DNA of 64,000 nucleotides, from the NCBI RefSeq assembly GCF_029892485.1, contig NZ_JARXVG010000008.1:124001-188000 (forward strand), read 5' to 3'. Positions 42,164 through 51,069 of the stretch are shown here, piece by piece. Below the pieces are notes generated by a model, which saw only the letters and a list, made by a program, of their open reading frames with translations, was not told the DNA's origin and did no database searches. The first letter of the stretch is position 1. Each line of letters starts with the position of its first letter. The DNA comes from Variovorax boronicumulans (GTDB lineage: Bacteria; Pseudomonadota; Gammaproteobacteria; Burkholderiales; Burkholderiaceae_C). Position numbers and translations under genes: made by a program.

Positions 42164-43837
42164 ATGATTTCCTCCCGCACCGGCGGCCAGATCCTGGTCG
42201 ACCAGCTCATCACCCACGGCGTCAAGCAGCTCTTCTGCGTGCCCGGCGAAAGCTTCCTGGCCGTGCTCGACGCGCTGCACGATGCATCCATCGACGTGAC
42301 CGTGTGCCGGCAAGAGGGCGGCGCGACGATGATGGCCGAGGCGCAGGGCAAGCTCACGGGCAAGCCCGGCATCTGTTTTGTCACGCGCGGCCCCGGCGCC
42401 ACCAACGCGGCGGCGGGCGTGCACATCGCGCACCAGGACTCGACGCCGCTGCTGCTGTTCGTCGGCCAGGTCGCGCGCGATGCGCTGGGCCGCGAGGCCT
42501 TCCAGGAGCTGGACTACGGCGCGGTCTTCGGCACCATGGCCAAGTGGGTCGTGCAGATCGACGATCCGGCGCGCGTGCCTGAACTCGTCTCGCGCGCCTT
42601 CCATGTCGCGACCTCGGGCCGGCCCGGTCCGGTGGTGATCGCGCTGCCCGAAGACATGCTGACCGAAGCCGCGGTGGTGGCCGATGCACAGCCTTATGCG
42701 GTGACCGAGACCCACCCCGGCGCGGCGCAACTGGCCGAGCTGCAGCATCGGCTGTCGCAGGCGCAGCGGCCTGTCGTCATCCTGGGCGGCAGTCGCTGGT
42801 CCGAAGCCGCGACTAAACAGTTCGCCGATTTCGCCGAAGCGTATGCGCTGCCCGTGTACTGCTCCTTCCGCCGCCAGATGCTGATGTCCGCCGAGCACCC
42901 CTGCTACGCAGGCGACCTGGGGCTCGGCGCAAACCCGCGCATGCTGGCGCGCATCCGCGATGCGGACCTTGTGCTGCTGGTCGGCGGCCGCCTGTCGGAG
43001 GTGCCGTCGCAGGGCTATGAGCTGTTCGCGATCCCGCAGCCCAAGCAGGCGCTGGTGCATGTGCACGCCGACGCCGACGAGCTCGGCAAGCTCTACCGCC
43101 CGGCGCAGGGCATCCACGCCACGCCGCAGGCTTTCGCCGAAGCGGTGGCCACGCTGCGCCCCGCTTCACCGCCTGTCTGGCAGGCCGATACGAAGACCGC
43201 ACGCGAAGAGTTCGTCCGCTGGAGCGATCCGGCGCCCATCCGCATCCCCGGCCCGCTGCAGATGGGCGAGGTCATGCAGCACCTGCGCGAGGTGCTGCCG
43301 GCCGACACCATCTTCTGCAACGGCGCGGGCAACTTCGCCACCTGGGTGCATCGCTTCTGGCCGTTCCGCGCGTTCGCAAGCCAGCTCGCGCCGACCAGCG
43401 GCTCGATGGGCTACGGCCTGCCGGCGGGCGTGGGTGCCAAGCGCCTGTGGCCCGGGCGCGAGGTGGTCGTGTTCGCAGGCGACGGCGATTTCATGATGCA
43501 CGGCCAGGAATTCGCCACCGCCGTGCAGTACGGTTTGCCGATCATCGTGGTGCTGCTCGACAACGCCATGTACGGCACGATCCGCATGCACCAGGAAAAG
43601 CACTACCCCGGCCGCATCAGCGCCACGCAGTTGAAGAACCCCGACTTCCGCGGCTACGCCGAGGTGTTCGGCGGCCACGGCGAGCGCGTGACGACGACGG
43701 AGGAGTTCGGCCCCGCACTCGCGCGTGCGCGTGCCAGCGGCAAGCCCGCTATCCTGCACTGCCTGCTGGATCCCGAGGCGATCACGCCGGCCAGCACGCT
43801 GCAGTCGATCCGCAAGGCTGCGCTGGCTGCGAATTAG
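42164..43837 (+). CDS. Thiamine-diphosphate enzyme (acetolactate synthase-like)
   Basis: The 557-aa protein has the three ThDP-enzyme domains. The catalytic Glu is in VCRQEGGATMMAEA near residue 50, ARGPGATNAAAGVH-like segment (TRGPGATNAAAGVHIA) near 78, and the ThDP/Mg motif GDGDFMMHGQEFATAVQ...DNAMYG at about 443-470. It could be a 2-oxoacid decarboxylase or carboligase. True anabolic acetolactate synthases have a regulatory subunit gene next to them, which is absent. Position after an aminotransferase suggests it acts on the resulting 2-oxoacid. The ribosome site is weak. Confidence 0.88.
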   Translation: MISSRTGGQILVDQLITHGVKQLFCVPGESFLAVLDALHDASIDVTVCRQEGGATMMAEAQGKLTGKPGICFVTRGPGATNAAAGVHIAHQDSTPLLLFVGQVARDALGREAFQELDYGAVFGTMAKWVVQIDDPARVPELVSRAFHVATSGRPGPVVIALPEDMLTEAAVVADAQPYAVTETHPGAAQLAELQHRLSQAQRPVVILGGSRWSEAATKQFADFAEAYALPVYCSFRRQMLMSAEHPCYAGDLGLGANPRMLARIRDADLVLLVGGRLSEVPSQGYELFAIPQPKQALVHVHADADELGKLYRPAQGIHATPQAFAEAVATLRPASPPVWQADTKTAREEFVRWSDPAPIRIPGPLQMGEVMQHLREVLPADTIFCNGAGNFATWVHRFWPFRAFASQLAPTSGSMGYGLPAGVGAKRLWPGREVVVFAGDGDFMMHGQEFATAVQYGLPIIVVLLDNAMYGTIRMHQEKHYPGRISATQLKNPDFRGYAEVFGGHGERVTTTEEFGPALARARASGKPAILHCLLDPEAITPASTLQSIRKAALAAN

Positions 43838-44020
43838 CGGGGGCAGGTCGGGACGCGATCGCACGGACGGGGCGCTCGGTCTTTGCGCAGCGCTTCGTCA
43901 TCGTGAATTTTTCGCGTTTCTTCGTGTTGCTTTCGGCGTTGACGGTCGTTTGACCATTGTTCGCAAAGGTGCCGCACGAGGAACTCCAAACTTCCTGGAT
44001 CACCAACTCGTCAGTGGTCC
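43838..44020. other. 183-base spacer before the T6SS module
   Basis: The G+C falls here compared with the catabolic genes. It includes a T-rich stretch (AATTTTTCGCGTTTCTTCG, about 43902-43920) and TTGACGGTCGTTTGACC, a candidate -35 region, but no matching -10 is convincing. It must contain the promoter for vgrG. No terminator-like hairpin for the preceding gene was identified. Confidence 0.35.
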
Positions 44021-46576
44021 ATGTTGCGAACCCTCACTGTTCAATCGCCCGCGATTCCGCTCGCGCTCGGCCGGCCTGCGCTGGAGCCTGTGCGGCTCTC
44101 CGGCCGAGAAGGTATCAACAGCCTTTTCGAATACGAGTTGCTGTTGAAGACCCCGGATGCGCTCAACATCGGCGCGAGCGGTGCGGCCGATTTCGATCTC
44201 GATTCCTTCATCGGTCGCGAGATCAGCTGTCAGATCGAACTCGACGGTTCTGGTGCCTTCCTTCCCGGCACCGCAGGTGAGAGCACCGATCGCATCGGCG
44301 CCGGCGTTCGGCAGATCAACGCCCTGGTCACCGACGCCGCCATGTGGGGCGAAGAAGGGCGCCACGTTCAATACAAACTGACGCTGCGCCCTTGGCTGCA
44401 TCGAGCCACCCTCGCGACCAACTGCAAGATCTTCCAGAACAAGAGCGTTGTCGGGATCCTCGATGAACTGTTGGCCGACTACGCCTTCCCCGTCGAAAAG
44501 CGCCTGTTCGACACATACCCCCAGCGCGAATTCCAGACGCAATACAACGAAAGCGACTTCGATTTCTTCAGCCGCTTGTGCGAAGAATGGGGAATCAGCT
44601 ACCACTTCGAGCATGCCGAAGGCAAGCATCGCCTGATCCTCTCGGACGCCATGGGCGCCTACAAAGCGGCTGATAGTGCAGCCTATCGCAAGGTCGAATA
44701 CCACGCGCCCGGCTGGAAGACCGATGCCGAGTACGTCAGCAGTTTCGTACCCCACAGCCATCTCACGAGCGGCCAATACAGCACCCGGGACTTCGACTAC
44801 ACCAGGCCGCGCGCCGACCTGAGCGTGGACCGCAAGGCCCCCCGGCCAACGGGGTTGGCCGACGGCGAGGTCTATCAATGGCATGCAGCCCACGCGGGCA
44901 GTCACTATGCGCAGCCGCGCGCCGGCACCGCCGAAGCCAACGACCCGCACGATGAAGGCCGGCAACTGGCCGTGTTGCGCATGCAGGCGTTGCGCACGCA
45001 CGGCGAGCGCGCGGAGGGCCGCGGCAATCTGCGCGGCATGGTGCCGGGTTGCACCTTCAAGCTGCACAAGCATCCTCGCCAGAAGGCGAACGCCGAGTAC
45101 TTAATTCTCGACACCCACTTCGTCGTCGAGGAGGTTGCGCAGGACAGCCAGAACAAGGACGCGGTGCGAGACCGCCAGCAGCAGTGGCGCATTCACGTGG
45201 ACTTCACCGCCCATCCGGTCAACGAGCCGTTGCGCCCGGTGCCCACGCGCGCCAAGCCTCTGGCCGTTGGCCTGCAATCCGCATTGGTCGTGGGCCCCGA
45301 AGGACAGAACGTCTGGACTGATGAACTGGGCCGCATCAAGGTTCAGTTCCCCTGGGATCGCATCGGCCAGAAGAACCAGCACAGCAGTTGCTGGTTGCGT
45401 GTCAGTTCGCCATGGGCGGGCAACCAACTGGGCGGCATCCATGTTCCGCGCATCGGTCAGGAGGTGATGGTCGACTTCTTCGGCAGCGACCCCGATCTGC
45501 CCATCTGCGTGGGCCGCCCCTACAACCAGATGAACCAACCGCCCTGGCAACTGCCCGGGCAGAGCGCGCTGTCGGGCTTCCGCAGCCGTGAACTTGCCGA
45601 GGAAGGTGGCAACAGTGCGGCGGGCCGGAGCAACCACATAGTCTTCGACGACACCGCCGACCGGATTCAACTTCAGCTCAAGAGCGATCACCAGCACAGC
45701 CAGTTGAGCCTGGGACACATCACGCGCATCGAAGACAACGCCGGGCGCAAGGACGCAAGGGGCGACGGGTTTGAACTGCGTACCGACGGGCATGGCGCGA
45801 TTCGAGCCAGGGACGGCCTGCTCATCACCACCGAAGCGCGAAGCAATGCCGTCAAGCACGCCAAGGATCTGGGTGAAACGGCGACACGGCTTGCGCAGGC
45901 TCGCGAGCAACACGAGAACCTCGCCGACGCCGCCCGGCAAGCTCGGGCACAAGACGCAGACAGCGACCAGCACGATGTCGCCGTTGTCCTGAAATCGCAG
46001 AACGAAGACATCGCCGGACTCGCGGAAGGAGGCGGCAAGGAAGACCGTTTTCCGGAGTTGAGCGCACCGCATCTGGTGTTGGCGAGTCCTGCCGGCATCG
46101 AGACCAGCACACCCGGCAGCACCCATATGGCCAGCGGCGAGCACATTGCGTTGACCGGCGGCAGGCATATCAGCCTGAGCGCAGGCGCCAGCTTGTTGGC
46201 AAGCGTGAGAGGCGCGATCCGGCTGTTTGCGTACAAGGCCGGCATGCGTCTTGTGGCCGCGCAAGCGGATATCGATATTCAGGCGCTGGAGAAAAATCTC
46301 AAGCTGCTCGCCAAACTGGAGATCACCCTCACAGCCAACCGCATCGAGATCACGGCCAAGGAAGAAGTCATCGTCAATGGCGGAGGCAGCTTCACCCACT
46401 GGAAGGCGCAAGGAATTACGCATGGAACCAAAGGGGCATGGGTCGAGCACGCGGCCACGCATTCACTGATCGGCCCGCGAAGCCTGCCCTTGCCGGATTT
46501 CAAGTTTTCCGAGGCAGTCTGCAAGGAATGCCTGCGCAAGGCCCTGGCTGCCGCTTCGCCTTTGGGGCGCCGCTGA
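44021..46576 (+). CDS. vgrG: Type VI secretion spike protein VgrG
   Basis: The 851-aa protein has the gp27-like head (LEPVRLSGREGINSLFEYEL; NESDFDFFSRLCEEWGISYHFEHAEGKH near 185), the gp5-like OB region (GRIKVQFPWDR; WLRVSSPWAGNQLGG; VMVDFFGSDPDLPICVGRPYN) and a DUF2345-type beta-helix in the C-terminal 250 residues (DGHGAIRARDGLLITTEARS; HISLSAGASLLASVRG). The latter commonly docks cargo. It leads a module whose cargo is the Tle1-type lipase. No structural tss genes are in the window, so this is an orphan vgrG island. Confidence 0.94.
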   Translation: MLRTLTVQSPAIPLALGRPALEPVRLSGREGINSLFEYELLLKTPDALNIGASGAADFDLDSFIGREISCQIELDGSGAFLPGTAGESTDRIGAGVRQINALVTDAAMWGEEGRHVQYKLTLRPWLHRATLATNCKIFQNKSVVGILDELLADYAFPVEKRLFDTYPQREFQTQYNESDFDFFSRLCEEWGISYHFEHAEGKHRLILSDAMGAYKAADSAAYRKVEYHAPGWKTDAEYVSSFVPHSHLTSGQYSTRDFDYTRPRADLSVDRKAPRPTGLADGEVYQWHAAHAGSHYAQPRAGTAEANDPHDEGRQLAVLRMQALRTHGERAEGRGNLRGMVPGCTFKLHKHPRQKANAEYLILDTHFVVEEVAQDSQNKDAVRDRQQQWRIHVDFTAHPVNEPLRPVPTRAKPLAVGLQSALVVGPEGQNVWTDELGRIKVQFPWDRIGQKNQHSSCWLRVSSPWAGNQLGGIHVPRIGQEVMVDFFGSDPDLPICVGRPYNQMNQPPWQLPGQSALSGFRSRELAEEGGNSAAGRSNHIVFDDTADRIQLQLKSDHQHSQLSLGHITRIEDNAGRKDARGDGFELRTDGHGAIRARDGLLITTEARSNAVKHAKDLGETATRLAQAREQHENLADAARQARAQDADSDQHDVAVVLKSQNEDIAGLAEGGGKEDRFPELSAPHLVLASPAGIETSTPGSTHMASGEHIALTGGRHISLSAGASLLASVRGAIRLFAYKAGMRLVAAQADIDIQALEKNLKLLAKLEITLTANRIEITAKEEVIVNGGGSFTHWKAQGITHGTKGAWVEHAATHSLIGPRSLPLPDFKFSEAVCKECLRKALAAASPLGRR

Positions 46577-47556
46577 TGGAGCGCCTCTACCTTCAGGACG
46601 CCCTGCCGCGCGAAAAGATTCAATTCATCGTCGACTGGCATCACAGGATCGCCGCCGAAGCGCCCAGAGACACGACATGGGCCATCGTCGACGGAGCCAT
46701 TCTTGGCGCGCAGGGATTGGAAGACCTGCGAACCGCCTATGGCGACCCTGCTCGTGCTTTCGACAATACGTCGTTGGCCGACTACGAAGAGCTTGGCCTT
46801 TTGCTGTGGCCCTTGTCGCGCGTCATTGAAGAAGATTCGGCGGAGGCATTGCGTGCAGCCTTGTCGGGTCAGCCGGGCTTGAGCTTCGTGCGTACGGACA
46901 ACTCGTTGGCCTTCTTGACCCACACGCTGACCTGGCTGAGCGGTGTCGTTACTGAAGACGGATTCCCGCTGTACCTGCGCATCGGCGACACCCGTGTGTT
47001 ACGCAGCCTTATCCGTCGCCTTCCCCCGGAGCACGATGCCGTTATGCAGGGTGCGGTCAAGGAGTGGGTCTGGTTCGACCGGGCATCCAGAGTAGAGGCC
47101 GTGCAATCGGACGGCGGACCTGCGTCTTCTGTTCCAAGAGAGGATTGCTGCATCGGCGATGCCCACTATGCAGCCTTGCTTGCGGATGCCGCCGTCGACA
47201 TCCTGCATGCGGAAGTGCGTCGCGCATCGCCGGACTCGCGCGACCCTCGCACCTCGGCCGAACTGTATTCGTGGCTGGAAAAAGTCATTGAACGCGCCGA
47301 GGCATTGGGACTGATGCGATTGCCGGATCAGGTGGTATTTGCGGTGCTGGCTTTGGATGCGCCTGACGGCTTTGAAACGCTGGAGGAGCTTGGGCAAACC
47401 TGGCGCGATGTGCGCGAGGGAGCGACCACCCTGGGTAAGCGCATTGGACGTTGGGGCGACATCGAGTGGGACGCGATCGAAAATCTTCAGCGGAATGTGG
47501 CTAAGCGTCGGACCGATGAACGCGCCGCCCGCATCCTGAAAAGGATGGGTCTGTGA
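46576..47556 (+). CDS. DUF4123 T6SS effector adaptor
   Basis: The 326-aa protein belongs to the DUF4123 (Tap/TEC) adaptor class: WAIVDGAILGAQGLEDL near residue 35, the DYEELGLLLWPLS stretch, and SFVRTDNSLAFLTHTLTWLSGV. Such proteins hold a specific effector and load it on VgrG. The ATG overlaps the VgrG stop (TGATG), and its own stop overlaps the first DUF3304 gene, so the module is one transcript. The second half (about 215-326) is helical and may bind the lipase. Confidence 0.88.
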   Translation: MERLYLQDALPREKIQFIVDWHHRIAAEAPRDTTWAIVDGAILGAQGLEDLRTAYGDPARAFDNTSLADYEELGLLLWPLSRVIEEDSAEALRAALSGQPGLSFVRTDNSLAFLTHTLTWLSGVVTEDGFPLYLRIGDTRVLRSLIRRLPPEHDAVMQGAVKEWVWFDRASRVEAVQSDGGPASSVPREDCCIGDAHYAALLADAAVDILHAEVRRASPDSRDPRTSAELYSWLEKVIERAEALGLMRLPDQVVFAVLALDAPDGFETLEELGQTWRDVREGATTLGKRIGRWGDIEWDAIENLQRNVAKRRTDERAARILKRMGL

Positions 47557-48095
47557 CGCACGGCTTCAGAACCCCGATTAAATTGCTTGCGAGTTGGCTG
47601 CTGCGAGTGGTCGCGACTGCCTTGATATTGTCAGGAACGAGTGGCTGCGAACCGAAGCCCCCAGAGCCCATGATTGTGGGCATCACCGGCTACACCTTCA
47701 CCAGCGAAGGGGTGCAGGAGTATTACGTCAACGGCAAGCGAGGCTCCAACATTCCGCCCTACGGCGGAGGCGGATCTCTTTCATGTTGCGTAGCGTTGCC
47801 CGCCGAATGGAGCCCCGGATTGACTGTCGAAGTAAGTTGGATCACAGGCCACTGGACTGTGCCAATCGAAAAGATTCAGGCAATGAATATCAAAGAAGCA
47901 ATTGAATGCTGTTTGGATCGTCGTTCGTTGACCAAAACTGTGCCTGTCGAGCGCTATGGCAAAGAGGGAGGACGATTACAAGTGTTCTTCCTGCCGAATG
48001 ACGAGATTCAAGTGTGGGTCCATGGTGCAGGGCCGCAGAACTCCAGCCATCCATCACAGCGGGGATATCCAGAAAAACCAGAAGCCGAACGCTAG
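47553..48095 (+). CDS. DUF3304 lipoprotein, putative immunity protein, copy A
   Basis: The 180-aa protein has a signal sequence (LLRVVATALILSGTSGC, Cys near residue 32) and a DUF3304 domain: GITGYTFTSEGVQEYYVNGKRG, CCVALPAEWSPGL, ECCLDRRSL and GGRLQVFFLPNDEIQVWVHG. As a probable periplasmic lipoprotein beside a Tle1-type lipase, it is likely to be the immunity protein (Tli-type), a role inferred from position. The GTG start overlaps the adaptor stop (GTGA). It is about 75% similar to the next gene. Confidence 0.85.
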   Translation: MTHGFRTPIKLLASWLLRVVATALILSGTSGCEPKPPEPMIVGITGYTFTSEGVQEYYVNGKRGSNIPPYGGGGSLSCCVALPAEWSPGLTVEVSWITGHWTVPIEKIQAMNIKEAIECCLDRRSLTKTVPVERYGKEGGRLQVFFLPNDEIQVWVHGAGPQNSSHPSQRGYPEKPEAER

Positions 48096-48120
48096 GAGCA
48101 CAACCACGGGGAGGCCAGTA

Positions 48121-48645
48121 ATGTCTGTTCAACTATTTGCGAGATGGCTGCTGCGAGTGGTCGCGACTGCCTTGGTATTGGCAGGAACGAGTGGCTGCGA
48201 GCCCAAGCCGCCGGAGCCCATGGTCGTCGGGATCACGGGCTACAACTTCACTAGTGAAGGGATGCAGGAGTACTACGTGAACGGTAAGCGAGGCTCCAAC
48301 CTTCCGCCATACGGCGGAGGCGGCTCGGTGTCGTGCTGCGTGTCGCTTCCCCCTGAATGGAGTCCTGAATTGACGGTCAACATCAACTGGACGATGGGCC
48401 GCTGGACAACCCCTTGTGAGAGTCGCAAAAATTTGACCATTCAGCAACAGATCGAGTGTTGCTCTGCAGAGCGCACGCTGCGTACGACTGTTCCTGTCGA
48501 GCGCTATGGCAAGGAAGGAGGGCGGTTGCAAGTGTTCTTTCTGCCGAATGATGAAATTCAGGTGTGGGTCTACGGCGCTGGGCCACAAAACCCCAACCAT
48601 CCCTCACGCCGGGGCTATCCAGAGAGACCAGAAGCCAAGCACTAA
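48121..48645 (+). CDS. DUF3304 lipoprotein, putative immunity protein, copy B (chimeric N-terminus)
   Basis: The 174-aa paralogue shares LLRVVATALVLAGTSGC and the whole DUF3304 domain with copy A, but begins MSVQLFARW instead of the MTHGFRTPIKLLASW of copy A. MSVQL is also how the downstream lipase gene begins. The intergenic bases before this gene resemble those before the lipase. I infer that an unequal tandem duplication joined the lipase start to the lipoprotein body. The difference in the middle (CESRKNLTIQQQIECC) may give different binding. Confidence 0.85.
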   Translation: MSVQLFARWLLRVVATALVLAGTSGCEPKPPEPMVVGITGYNFTSEGMQEYYVNGKRGSNLPPYGGGGSVSCCVSLPPEWSPELTVNINWTMGRWTTPCESRKNLTIQQQIECCSAERTLRTTVPVERYGKEGGRLQVFFLPNDEIQVWVYGAGPQNPNHPSRRGYPERPEAKH

Positions 48646-48669
48646 AAAACACAAACGGAAGCGTCAAGA

Positions 48670-50676
48670 ATGTCAGTTCAACTTATGCCAGCCGCCCTGC
48701 CAGGCGATCGCCGTCTGAGCCTCAAAGAGAAGGTACAACGTGCTGCAGCCACCAGCTGCATCGAGCGCAGTGACGAGGCCGCGCTTTGTGCATCGATGAT
48801 TCATGTCGGAATTTTCTTTGACGGGACCAATAACAACAGGAAGCGCGATCAACTAGATGTACTGGGGAAGCAACCAAAGAAAGAAGATTTCAACAGATGC
48901 AGTCACAGCAATGTGGTCGTGTTGCACGATGCTTTCAGGGAAGATCCAAAGAATGGCTACTATCGAATCTACGTGCCGGGCGTGGGCACGCCCTTCGAGG
49001 AGATCGGAGAGAAAACAGAAACGCCTGACGGTAAGGCCAAAGCCACAGGCGGCGACGCGCGGATCAATTGGGCACTGATCCAACTGCTCAATGCGATGCA
49101 TCAAGCCATTCATGTTGATGAGTTGCTTGTAGATGATGCAGAGGCCGGGCGCCTTGCCACCAAGCAACCGCTGCACGTTGCAAGCACTGGCCCCAACATG
49201 CCCGGTAAACGCGTGTACTTCGTCGGTCGTGCGACCGGGCTGGATGCCGAGCCCGGCGGCAAGCTTGGGGAGCTGAAAAAGGCTCTGCAAAGCAAGCCCC
49301 CGAAGAAACTGGTGCAAGTCAATCTCTCGGTGTTCGGTTTCTCACGGGGTGCGGCGCAGGCGAGGGCGTTTTGTCACTTCTTGCACCATCTGCTCTTGAA
49401 AGAAAAGAACGGCAGCTACACGTTGGCGGACGTGCCGTTTCGCATTCAGTTTCTGGGACTGTTCGATTCGGTGGCCTCTGTCGGGCTGGCCGACAGCTCG
49501 CCCTTCTGGCGAGGTCTTGGCGGGTGGGCCAACGGCACGCTGGACATTGTGCCCAGCGTGGAGCGCACGGTGCATTTGTGCGCTGCGCATGAAATTCGCA
49601 TCAACTTTCCGCTATCTACTGGTCGGCAGCGCGACAACAAGTACCCACCCAGCTGCGTCGAGAAGGTGTACCCGGGCGCTCACTCGAATGTCGGCGGCGG
49701 CTACGACCCAGGTTGTCAGGGCAAGGCCGTCGGCGCGCGTGCAAAGCTGCTTTCTCAGATGCCGTTGCTGGATATGTATCACGAGGCACGTAACAGTGCA
49801 GTGCCGCTGTTAAGTATCGAGAAGCTCAAGGCGCTTGGTGCCGCCGGTGCCGCAGTCGCCAACGATCTGGCAATAGATGGCGAGGGCGCCGAGCTGTTCA
49901 ACGCCTACCGCGAATGGTCCACCCGCAGCGGCGTAGGCGGCGGTATCGAGGCCGCACAGCACGGCCATATGCAGCTGTATTGGCGCTGGCGGCTGATGCA
50001 TATGAACAACGTGCCCAAACTCCCAAGCTACCAGCGAGCCTCAGAACAGGACCGTATCGACATGCGCGAAAGCGATGCCGACTTTGCATCTGACGTGGCT
50101 GCGGCGCTCGGGCAGAAAAGATTGGAATCCGATCTCGCGCAGACGGATCCGTTGTCCGTGGGTAACTCCGGTCTTTCCACGGCTCAGAAGGACTTCTTGC
50201 GCATCTACGAGGAGTTCTCAATGAACGCCCCCGCGAGCAAATTGCCCGCGGCGGCCAATCGTTTCTTCGACGAGATGGTGCACGACTCACATGCCTCCTT
50301 CTACATGGTAGGACCGGTGACGGCGTTTGACCGTGAAGAGAAGATCAAGCAGATCAAAAACAAGGTCGACATCACCCGACGGCACATGGCCTGGGTAAAG
50401 GACACGAGCGCGACGCTCATCTTGCCGCCGGGTGCAGTTCGCGGGACGCCACCGCCGATGGACGAAGCGCGCTCGCTTTCCGAACTGGAGCGGCGCATCT
50501 GGGACTACCAGAAGACGCATCCGGGCGAATTCCCTCAACTCACCGATGCAGACCGCGAACAGTTGCTGGCGATGGAAGACATCGTGACCAGCGGGGCCGT
50601 GCGCCTTGTCACCAACAAGACGCGCCGAGAACTCGGCGGTCATTTGCGCTATCGGCGTGTGTTCGACAGAAGTTGA
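48670..50676 (+). CDS. Tle1-type T6SS phospholipase effector (DUF2235)
   Basis: The 668-aa alpha/beta hydrolase carries GIFFDGTNNN at about 47-56, the nucleophile elbow GFSRG with Ser at about 225, Asp in LGLFDSVAS at about 266, and a candidate His in VYPGAHSNVGGGY at about 338. These match the Tle1/DUF2235 lipase effectors that attack membrane phospholipids in rivals. No signal peptide is present, as expected for a T6SS cargo. The C-terminal ~250 residues contain IKQIKNKVDITRRHMAWVKD and are helical. It follows its probable immunity genes and adaptor. Confidence 0.9.
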   Translation: MSVQLMPAALPGDRRLSLKEKVQRAAATSCIERSDEAALCASMIHVGIFFDGTNNNRKRDQLDVLGKQPKKEDFNRCSHSNVVVLHDAFREDPKNGYYRIYVPGVGTPFEEIGEKTETPDGKAKATGGDARINWALIQLLNAMHQAIHVDELLVDDAEAGRLATKQPLHVASTGPNMPGKRVYFVGRATGLDAEPGGKLGELKKALQSKPPKKLVQVNLSVFGFSRGAAQARAFCHFLHHLLLKEKNGSYTLADVPFRIQFLGLFDSVASVGLADSSPFWRGLGGWANGTLDIVPSVERTVHLCAAHEIRINFPLSTGRQRDNKYPPSCVEKVYPGAHSNVGGGYDPGCQGKAVGARAKLLSQMPLLDMYHEARNSAVPLLSIEKLKALGAAGAAVANDLAIDGEGAELFNAYREWSTRSGVGGGIEAAQHGHMQLYWRWRLMHMNNVPKLPSYQRASEQDRIDMRESDADFASDVAAALGQKRLESDLAQTDPLSVGNSGLSTAQKDFLRIYEEFSMNAPASKLPAAANRFFDEMVHDSHASFYMVGPVTAFDREEKIKQIKNKVDITRRHMAWVKDTSATLILPPGAVRGTPPPMDEARSLSELERRIWDYQKTHPGEFPQLTDADREQLLAMEDIVTSGAVRLVTNKTRRELGGHLRYRRVFDRS

Positions 50677-50746
50677 CCTGCATGGCCATCGGAAGCATGT
50701 TGGGAAAAGGGCAGGGCGCGGGCGACCACGCCAGCAAGAAAAAGAC

Positions 50747-51049
50747 TCAGCGCAACCCACCCACATAGCGAGGCGGCGGCGTAGGCGGATTCCCATCCGG
50801 CTGCCGCGCCGCCAGCCGCGCAGCGCGGGCCAGAGGCTCCATTGCCTGCTCGAGCCGCGTGGCCAACTGGTCGAGCTCCTCGTCCTTGGTCTCCGCCGCA
50901 TGCTCCCGTGTCATGCGCACGATCTCCGCGGCGTACTCGGCATTGGTGGCCATCCATTCGGTGTCCGTCACCCGCCCATGCTTTCGCCGCAGCGCCACGT
51001 GAAGGCGGGCGGCGAGGGCGATGCGTTCGCTTTCGGACATGGATGGCAT
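50747..51049 (-). CDS. Small hypothetical protein downstream of amtB
   Basis: The 100-aa product is mostly helical and charged (SESERIALAARLHVALRRKHG; DTEWMATNAEYAAEIVRM; DEELDQLATRLEQAM) with a Pro-rich end (NPPTPPPRYVGG). No family was recognised. It starts 20 bases after the amtB stop with GAGGGAGA upstream, so it is probably expressed with the ammonium transporter. It is convergent with the lipase gene. Confidence 0.65.
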   Translation of the reverse strand: MPSMSESERIALAARLHVALRRKHGRVTDTEWMATNAEYAAEIVRMTREHAAETKDEELDQLATRLEQAMEPLARAARLAARQPDGNPPTPPPRYVGGLR

Positions 51050-51069
51050 GGTCTTGTCTCCCTCGGTGG

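Noticed and set aside
43933..43960. Sigma-70 promoter with TTGACG for vgrG
   Set aside because: No acceptable -10 hexamer occurs 16-18 bases downstream.
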